A DNA stretch of 14,663 bases, from the NCBI GenBank assembly GCA_026770585.1, contig MU646402.1, positions 16,311 through 30,973 of the forward strand, in the 5' to 3' direction. Shown one piece after another: positions 11,165 through 14,663 of the stretch. Every line of letters starts with the position of its first letter. Position 1 is the first letter of the stretch. Below the pieces are notes generated by a model. That model was not told the DNA's origin. It searched no databases and saw nothing but the letters and a program-made list of their open reading frames with translations. The position numbers and the translations under genes were made by a program. Origin of the DNA: Baffinella frigidus (taxonomy: Eukaryota; Cryptophyceae; Cryptomonadales; Baffinellaceae).

Positions 11165-11355
11165 GGTTTAGGGTCTAGGGTTCAGGGTCTAGTGTCAAGT
11201 GTTTAGGGTTTAGGGTTTAGGGATTAGGGTTTAGGGTTCAGGGTTTAGGGTTTAGGGTTCAGGGTTCAGGGTTCAGGGTTCAGGGTTTAGGGTTTAGGGT
11301 TTAGGGTAGGCTCATAGTGGAGGGTTTAAGGTTTACGGTTTAGGGTTGAGGGTAA
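11165..11355 (+). repeat. TTTAGGG / TTCAGGG heptamer array
   Basis: TTTAGGG units mixed with a run of TTCAGGG (about 11254-11284) and occasional TCTAGGG, GATTAGGG and TTTACGG. The G-rich strand is on +. Confidence 0.93.
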
Positions 11356-11360
11356 TTTGA

Positions 11361-11786
11361 TTGTGGAGACCTGAGGCTCGGCGTTGCGAGAAAAGCGAGG
11401 AGAGAGGGCGTGCGACACACGCGAGAGCACCGTGCACCCCCACCACACCTACGGGCATTTCAGTACATACATCAGACAATTCAGTACATATATCAGGCAA
11501 TTCAGTACATATATCAGGCAATTCAGTAAACATACACAAGCAATGCAGTGAATGTATCAAACTGCATTCAGATTCAGCGAAGGATCGTACGCGTGGGTGC
11601 ATCTCCACCATACCTGACAGGCACACCCCCTTCAGAGTCAATCACGGGGACAGTCAGGAAGACCCCCCCTCACCACACCTACCGGGCACACGCAATTCAG
11701 TGAATATATCAAACTGCATTCAGATTCAGCGAAGGAGCGTGCGCGTGGGAGCACCCCCACTATACCTGGCAGGTACACGACATTGA
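11361..11786 (+). CDS. Doubtful 141-codon open frame over a 21-bp repeat
   Basis: A frame starts at the ATG at 11361 and gives three SVHISGN-type heptapeptides from the 21-bp repeat at 11459-11521, then the translated module C copies. The repeat length is a multiple of three, so both strands stay open through it (the minus strand gives ELPDICT repeats). No signal peptide, domain or conserved codon pattern is seen. I consider it a by-product of the repeat. Confidence 0.07.
   Translation: MWRPEARRCEKSEERGRATHARAPCTPTTPTGISVHTSDNSVHISGNSVHISGNSVNIHKQCSECIKLHSDSAKDRTRGCISTIPDRHTPFRVNHGDSQEDPPSPHLPGTRNSVNISNCIQIQRRSVRVGAPPLYLAGTRH
11421..11458 (+). repeat. Module C, copy 1
   Basis: GCGAGAGCACCGTGCACCCC then CACCACACCTACGGGCAT. 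The same opening recurs at 12532, and related forms at 11591 and 11741. Confidence 0.75.
11459..11543 (+). repeat. 21-bp tandem repeat
   Basis: Units TTCAGTACATACATCAGACA+A, then TTCAGTACATATATCAGGCA+A twice (11480-11500 and 11501-11521, identical to each other), and a diverged 22-bp unit. The two identical units suggest recent slippage. Confidence 0.93.
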
Positions 11787-11820
11787 GAGTCAACCGCAGG
11801 GACGTTCAGGAAGCGCCCCC
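11546..11820 (+). repeat. ~152-bp tandem repeat containing module C copies 2 and 3
   Basis: CAGTGAATGTATCAAACTGC and ATTCAGATTCAGCGAAGGA at 11546-11597 recur at 11698-11749 (49 of 52 identical, offset 152 bp). Each is followed by module C: GTGGGTGCATCTCCACCATA at 11594 and GTGGGAGCACCCCCACTATA at 11746, then AGAGTCAAYCRCRGGGACRG-type sequence and a C-run. Confidence 0.85.
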
Positions 11821-11834
11821 TGAACGTCCCTGCG
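11795..11834. repeat. Perfect hairpin, 16-bp stem
   Basis: CGCAGGGACGTTCAGG (11795-11810), loop AAGCGCCC, CCTGAACGTCCCTGCG (11819-11834). The left arm and loop are the normal 3' end of module C. The right arm is an extra inverted copy that joins module C to the GA microsatellite. Confidence 0.9.
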
Positions 11835-11943
11835 AAAGAGAGACACACCGAGAGAGAGAGAAGGAGAGGGAGAGAGACAGAGATAGAGAGAGGGAGAGGG
11901 AGAGGGAGAGGGAGAGGAGGGAGAGAGAGAGAAAGAGAGGAAG
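11835..11943. repeat. GA-rich microsatellite
   Basis: GAGAGA and GAGAGGGAGAGG units with a few C and T interruptions. Arg/Glu open frames across it are artefacts. Its complement-type partner, a CT tract, lies at 12357-12395. Confidence 0.95.
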
Positions 11944-12001
11944 CGCACCCCTACCAGACATGGCGGGCCAGATGCTGTTCACTCAGTGCAAACGAGGGTA
12001 C

Positions 12002-12114
12002 CACGCCAGACTGCTGGAGGGGGTAGATCGCTTGAAAACCGTTTTTCAAGACGGTGATGACTTTTGCCCAGGGGTGAATTGACGTTTGAAAACCCCTTCC
12101 AGGACTCTGGCGTG
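12002..12114. repeat. Foldback with ~22-bp imperfect arms and inner hairpin
   Basis: CACGCCAGACTGCTGGAGGG (from 12002) pairs with CCCCTTCCAGGACTCTGGCG (from 12093), about 18 of 22 positions. Inside, CTTGAAAA (12031-12038) and TTTTCAAG (12043-12050) form a perfect 8-bp hairpin. It may be a small non-autonomous foldback; no other copy is present here. Confidence 0.55.
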
Positions 12115-12147
12115 CCGCTGTCGAGCCAACTCGGCACATATAAGACA

Positions 12148-12190
12148 GTCAGGACCGGGATTCCGGTCCTGACTTTTCATTTTAAAAGTC
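12148..12190. repeat. Two adjacent perfect hairpins
   Basis: GTCAGGACCGG (12148-12158), loop GATT, CCGGTCCTGAC (12163-12173) is followed by GACTTTT (12171-12177), 6-nt loop, AAAAGTC (12184-12190), which shares the GAC. They lie just after the foldback at 12002-12114. The T-rich stretch between them superficially resembles a terminator, but the setting is eukaryotic repeat DNA. Confidence 0.8.
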
Positions 12191-12531
12191 CGTTTCCTTC
12201 AGGATTCAGGTCAAAGTTTTTAAAATTGTGTCCCGTCCTCACTCGGTAGCGGCTTGGAACTAAGTGGCCGCGCTCGCCTACACATACGAGAATGCTAGAG
12301 GGGCCTGTTTGAAATCGATGTGTTTGCAAAAGTGGGCGTTTGTGTAGTGACCGACGCCTCTCTCTCTCGCTCTCTCGCTCTCTCTCTCTCTCTCTGCCGG
12401 TATGGCGTTGCCATGGACCCGCATCCGCTGAGCTCATCCGAAAAAGCACTTGATTTAAATACTCAGATATGATTATAGTGAATCCTACAATTACAGTAAA
12501 TCTAGCCACGTGGATTCAGACGCATCGACAC
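12191..12531. other. Unique stretch with CT microsatellite, no gene seen
   Basis: Mostly unrecognised sequence apart from the CT tract at 12357-12395. Minus-strand frames (up to 110 codons) cross the microsatellite and show RERERE runs. Nothing supports a gene. Confidence 0.6.
12357..12395. repeat. CT/CTCG microsatellite
   Basis: CTCTCTCTCTCGCTCTCTCG followed by CT dinucleotides, the same style as 2295-2419. Confidence 0.93.
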
Positions 12532-12626
12532 TCGCGAGAGCACCGCGCACCCCCACCACACCTAGCGGACACCACTTTCGTGATTCAGGAACAATCACGG
12601 GGATAATCAGGAACACGCCCCCCCCT
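12532..12626 (+). repeat. Module C, copy 4
   Basis: TCGCGAGAGCACCGCGCACC, CCCACCACACCTAGCGGAC, AATCACGGGGATAATCAGGA and a long C-run, collinear with copies 1-3. It lies ~0.8 kb from them, with the GA tract and hairpins in between. Confidence 0.78.
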
Positions 12627-12930
12627 GGCAATCAGCAACATCGACAATCAGCAGCAGGCGAACCCGTGTGAACCGGGCAAATCCTCGGCGACAGGGCCAA
12701 CCGTCGGAGACACCACTCGAGGCTGGAATGGGGAGCATTTTAAATGTGGGGTTACGAACATTTGTACCAGTCACGGGCGGGGTTTGGTGCGCTTCTTTCG
12801 GCGAGTTCTCAAACCCCTCAGAAAGCGGTTTTCACTTCTGTTGGGCACACACAAACAATACAACAATACCGAAGTTGTTGATACAAAAGTGTGTCAATTT
12901 TCGGCACTCTCCGTCGACAACTCACCGTCG
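12627..12930. other. Short unique stretch containing the 71-bp repeat
   Basis: Apart from the repeat at 12718-12788 I see CAATCAGCAACATCGACAAT-type short repetition near 12630-12655 and nothing else recognisable. Confidence 0.5.
12718..12788 (+). repeat. 71-bp dispersed repeat, copy 2
   Basis: CGAGGCTGGAATGGGGAGCA to CACGGGCGGGGTTTGGT, gap-free partner of 5615-5685 (64 of 71, five transitions and two transversions). The flanks differ, and the palindrome next to copy 1 is absent. Confidence 0.9.
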
Positions 12931-13372
12931 TGGAGAGAGCGCCGTCCGCCGTCTGTGCCGTGCTTCTCCCGTGTAGCCACTCCAGGTCACAAATGTGAAT
13001 TTCAAATGCAACGATTCGGGCTAAAATGCTAACGTGCCTTATCCTGGTACATATTCTTGTTATTCCGCAGGCAAAGGGCTCCAATTCCCAACACGTTTGG
13101 TACCGTCGTGGAGAGAGCGCCGTCCGTGCCGTGCTTCGTTCTCGTATGTCCCGGGCCGTCGGGGTGCAAGAAGAAGCGCACCCGCACCCTGCCAACATCA
13201 GTGTTTTATTAGTACCATGTGGATATTGTTTTCAGAGGAGTGTTTTGTAACGGCATGTGGATTTTTTTCCCCAACGCAATACGTGATGTGATGGCTTCAT
13301 CCTCCTCCTCATCCTGCTCCTCCGCGTAATCATCATCATCACCGTCGGTGTGCAGGAAGACGCGCACCCGCA

Positions 13373-13390
13373 GCCTGCCCGGGGGCAGGC
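13373..13390. repeat. Hairpin, 8-bp GC stem at the end of module J copy 2
   Basis: GCCTGCCC (13373-13380), GG, GGGCAGGC (13383-13390). It lies one base before the palindrome at 13392-13436. The left arm is the normal end of module J and the right arm is an inverted copy. Confidence 0.88.
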
Positions 13391-13391
13391 T

Positions 13392-13436
13392 GAATATCGT
13401 GTTTTGTAAGTACCGTACTTACAAAACACGATATTC
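13392..13436. repeat. 45-bp perfect palindrome, 22-bp arms
   Basis: GAATATCGTGTTTTGTAAGT+AC (13392-13413), a single C, then the exact reverse complement (13415-13436). The left arm is module K sequence, recurring in the same orientation at 13442 and 13473. The right arm is thus an inverted duplicate made at a near-zero spacer. Confidence 0.95.
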
Positions 13437-13540
13437 GAACACGTGTTTTGCAAGTACCACGTATGCCCCCGCGTGTTTTGTAAGTACCATGTATGGATTG
13501 TGTGTAGTTAACACCATACGTGACATAGAGCCCAATCCCA

Positions 13541-13582
13541 GAACCCTAACCCAACCCCCCAAACCCCGATGAGGGTTTGGGT
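13541..13582. repeat. C-strand then G-strand telomere-like sequence
   Basis: GAACCCTAACCCAACCCC and CCAAACCCC (13541-13567) are in the complementary orientation to all the major tracts to the left, followed by GAGGGTTTGGG. GTTTGGGTGTATGCC is directly repeated at 13575-13589 and 13593-13607. Confidence 0.8.
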
Positions 13583-13813
13583 GTATGCCCCGGTTTGGGT
13601 GTATGCCACTTTTACCCCACTCATAATGCGTTATTGAGGAGCCTGTCGTGCTTCGTTCTCGTATGGCCCGGGCCGCCGGGGTGCAGGAAAAAAGGTACCC
13701 GCACCCTGCCCCCCGATGCGTGGTGTGTTAGCAGCATGGGTTCGAACACCATCCCCCACGTGAACTACGGAACTTTCATCAGACGTCAAGTTGCCCCGAG
13801 ACAATTTAGTCGC

Positions 13814-13909
13814 GAAACTTCGAACTTTGAGGTGGGTTTAGCTACGGAATTGTCTACTTCCTACGGTAGGAAATTCCGTAGCTAAACCCACCTCAAAGTT
13901 CGAAGTTTC
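13814..13909. repeat. 96-bp palindrome, perfect 38-bp arms
   Basis: The left arm 13814-13851 (GAAACTTCGAACTTTGAGGT... to ...GCTACGGAATT) and the right arm 13872-13909 are exact reverse complements across all 38 positions. The 20-nt centre contains its own near-palindrome TCCTACGGTAGGA. The centre and inner edge (AATTGTCTACT, CGGTAGG) also occur at 11002-11025 without the long arms. Sequence this symmetric would readily extrude as a cruciform. Confidence 0.96.
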
Positions 13910-14101
13910 CCAATGAAATTAATCTTAAGGCTGTGCTTCGTTCTTCTATGGCCTGGGCCGTTGGGGGGGAGGAAGAAGCGCACCCGCACCCTGCCACCCG
14001 ATGAGTTAGGGTTTAGGGTTAAGTGTGTATGGCAGAGGGCGCCCGAGAAGGTTTTGTACCGGGGCGATGCGTGTCAGTAGCACTAGAGAGAGAGCTCTAT
14101 A

Positions 14102-14126
14102 ACGTTATTGCCCAATGCAATAACGT
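14102..14126. repeat. Perfect hairpin, 10-bp stem, with direct repeat
   Basis: ACGTTATTGC (14102-14111), loop CCAAT, GCAATAACGT (14117-14126). AATAACGTTATTGCCCGATG at 14130-14149 then repeats the left side, so the region has both direct and inverted copies of one ~18-bp sequence next to a module K copy. Confidence 0.9.
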
Positions 14127-14253
14127 CACAATAACGTTATTGCCCGATGCGTGTTTCGTAAGCATCGGAATTTGTTTTCTTCAACGCCGTATATGATGTG
14201 AAGAGAAGAACGAGACGCAAAAGGTGACCTTGGCCCTGAAACCCAATCCCGGA

Positions 14254-14287
14254 ACCCTCACCCTCACCCTCACCCTCACTCTCACCC
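14254..14287. repeat. CCCTCA hexamer repeat
   Basis: Four or five CCCTCA units after GGAACCCT. Read on the minus strand this is TGAGGG, one base short of the TTGAGGG heptamer of 3092-3147. It is preceded at 14239-14252 by AAACCCAATCCCGG, also C-strand. Confidence 0.88.
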
Positions 14288-14548
14288 GACACCCTCTACA
14301 AGAAAGAAGAGTAAGAGGAGGAGGAGCAGGGGTTTAGGGATGATCACCGGTCCCCGATTGCCAGGCCAACGCGCGCAAGCGGCCCACCCCCCTCCTCCAC
14401 CTCCCCCACCTCTCCCACCATCGCCTCAGCCTTCCTCCTCCTCCCCATCCGCCCCCCGAGCGCAAAGCCTCAGGCCGGCGCTTCAACCCTGAGCCATACG
14501 CTATAGAGTCCCAGAACCCTGGCCCTAAACCTTGAACATAAAACATAA

Positions 14549-14551
<3 letters not shown>
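14288..14551. other. Low-complexity C-rich stretch, no gene seen
   Basis: GAAGAGTAAGAGGAGGAGGA purine sequence near 14305-14327, then a polypyrimidine-rich tract (14385-14457) of CCTCCTCCACCTCCCCCACC type, then CCAGAACCCTGGCCCTAAAC in C-strand telomere-like sense. The 70-codon minus-strand frame here is Gly/Arg/Trp-rich and reflects composition only. Confidence 0.75.
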
Positions 14552-14579
<28 letters not shown>

Positions 14580-14663
14580 GGAGGAGGAGGAGAAGGAGGA
14601 GGAGGAGGAGGAAAAGGAGGAGAAGGAGGAGGAGGAGGAGGAGGAGAAGGAGGAGGAGGAGGA
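14552..14663 (+). repeat. GGA trinucleotide microsatellite running off the window
   Basis: At least 110 bp of GAGGAGGAG with AAGGAG interruptions, continuing past the end. It would encode poly-Glu, poly-Gly or poly-Arg in any frame, but no gene context supports translation. Confidence 0.96.

Larger units (their letters stand above)
12931..14200 (+). repeat. Composite module J/K field
   Basis: Module J (CCGTGCTTCGTTCTCGTATG, GGCCGTCGGGGTGCAGGAAG, AAGCGCACCCGCACCCTGCC) occurs at 13126-13193, 13344-13380 (partial), 13645-13710 and 13931-13994, with a stub at 12951. Module K (GTGTTTTGTAAGTACCATGT, then GATTTGTTTTC and CAACGCNRTAYRTGATGTGA) lies downstream of J copies near 13200, 13240, 13442, 13473, 13715, 14064 and 14145. 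GTCGTGGAGAGAGCGCCGTC precedes the first two J copies. J usually precedes K, giving a degenerate composite. No frame is kept across copies. Confidence 0.78.

Noticed and set aside
11783-12082. 99-codon plus-strand frame with an Arg/Glu-rich middle
   Set aside because: The middle is the translated GA microsatellite and the ends fall in a hairpin and a foldback. No conserved copy exists.
12148-12190. Rho-independent terminator (GC hairpin followed by T-rich sequence)
   Set aside because: No gene precedes it and the context is eukaryotic repeat DNA; the T-run is part of a second hairpin.
13720-13760. Possible tRNA: GGGTTCGAACACC resembles a T-arm
   Set aside because: The flanks do not form acceptor, D or anticodon stems; the segment is a module K variant.
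13814-13909. MITE insertion
   Set aside because: I see no target-site duplication, no second copy with the same arms, and the centre-to-arm structure fits inverted duplication equally well.
14334-14546. Gly/Arg/Trp-rich 70-codon minus-strand frame
   Set aside because: It reflects the polypyrimidine composition of 14385-14457.

Overview
This window reads as eukaryotic nuclear subtelomeric or heterochromatic repeat DNA. I find no protein-coding gene, rRNA or tRNA that I can support. The main evidence is the many tracts of seven-base repeats built on TTTAGGG. This is the telomere type of land plants and green algae, and also of several other algal and alveolate lineages (chromerids, coccidians, dinoflagellates). 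The sequence does not let me choose among these. Almost all the tracts are degenerate and interstitial. Each has its own favoured variant: TTTATGG at the left edge, TTGAGGG near 3.1 kb, TTTAGTG and TTCTGGG near 7 kb, TTTCGGG near 8.8 kb, TTTGGGG and a TGTAGGG/TTTAGGG alternation near 9.7 kb, and TTCAGGG near 11.2 kb.

The DNA between the heptamer tracts is a patchwork of short modules of about 30-150 bp. Each module recurs two to eight times, mostly within one local neighbourhood. Region by region: 1-146 heptamer array; 290-2120 modules a, b and c plus a small hairpin family; 2128-3040 module B with a CT microsatellite; 3083-3470 heptamer arrays; 3467-3720 three copies of module H; 3800-5770 modules E, I and D; 5768-6092 heptamer arrays; 6345-6552 a foldback element; 6675-6904 a direct repeat; 6921-7550 heptamer arrays with the first copies of module F; 7551-8425 module F; 8429-9216 module G, TTTCGGG and an AT microsatellite; 9606-9795 TTTGGGG and TTTAGGG; 10199-10496 a tandem repeat; 11165-11355 heptamers; 11421-12640 module C, a GA microsatellite and hairpins; 12931-14200 composite module J/K with strong palindromes; 14254-14663 low-complexity C-rich and GGA tracts running off the end.

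The most interesting signals are structural. (1) There are many perfect or near-perfect inverted repeats, including a 38-bp-arm palindrome (13814-13909), a 22-bp-arm palindrome with a 1-nt centre (13392-13436), a 28-bp perfect palindrome (5688-5715) and a ~208-bp foldback with 42-46-nt arms bounded by TA (6345-6552). (2) A 47-51 bp unit occurs four times, and one copy has an apparent empty counterpart elsewhere in the window, as if the unit moved. (3) Module F keeps one minus-strand reading frame open in most copies, with mostly synonymous differences, which hints at decayed coding sequence. (4) One heptamer tract switches strand in the head-to-head orientation expected of a telomere-telomere joint.

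Most long open frames here are by-products of tandem repeats whose period is a multiple of three, or of microsatellites. The few with any coding-like character are listed at low confidence.
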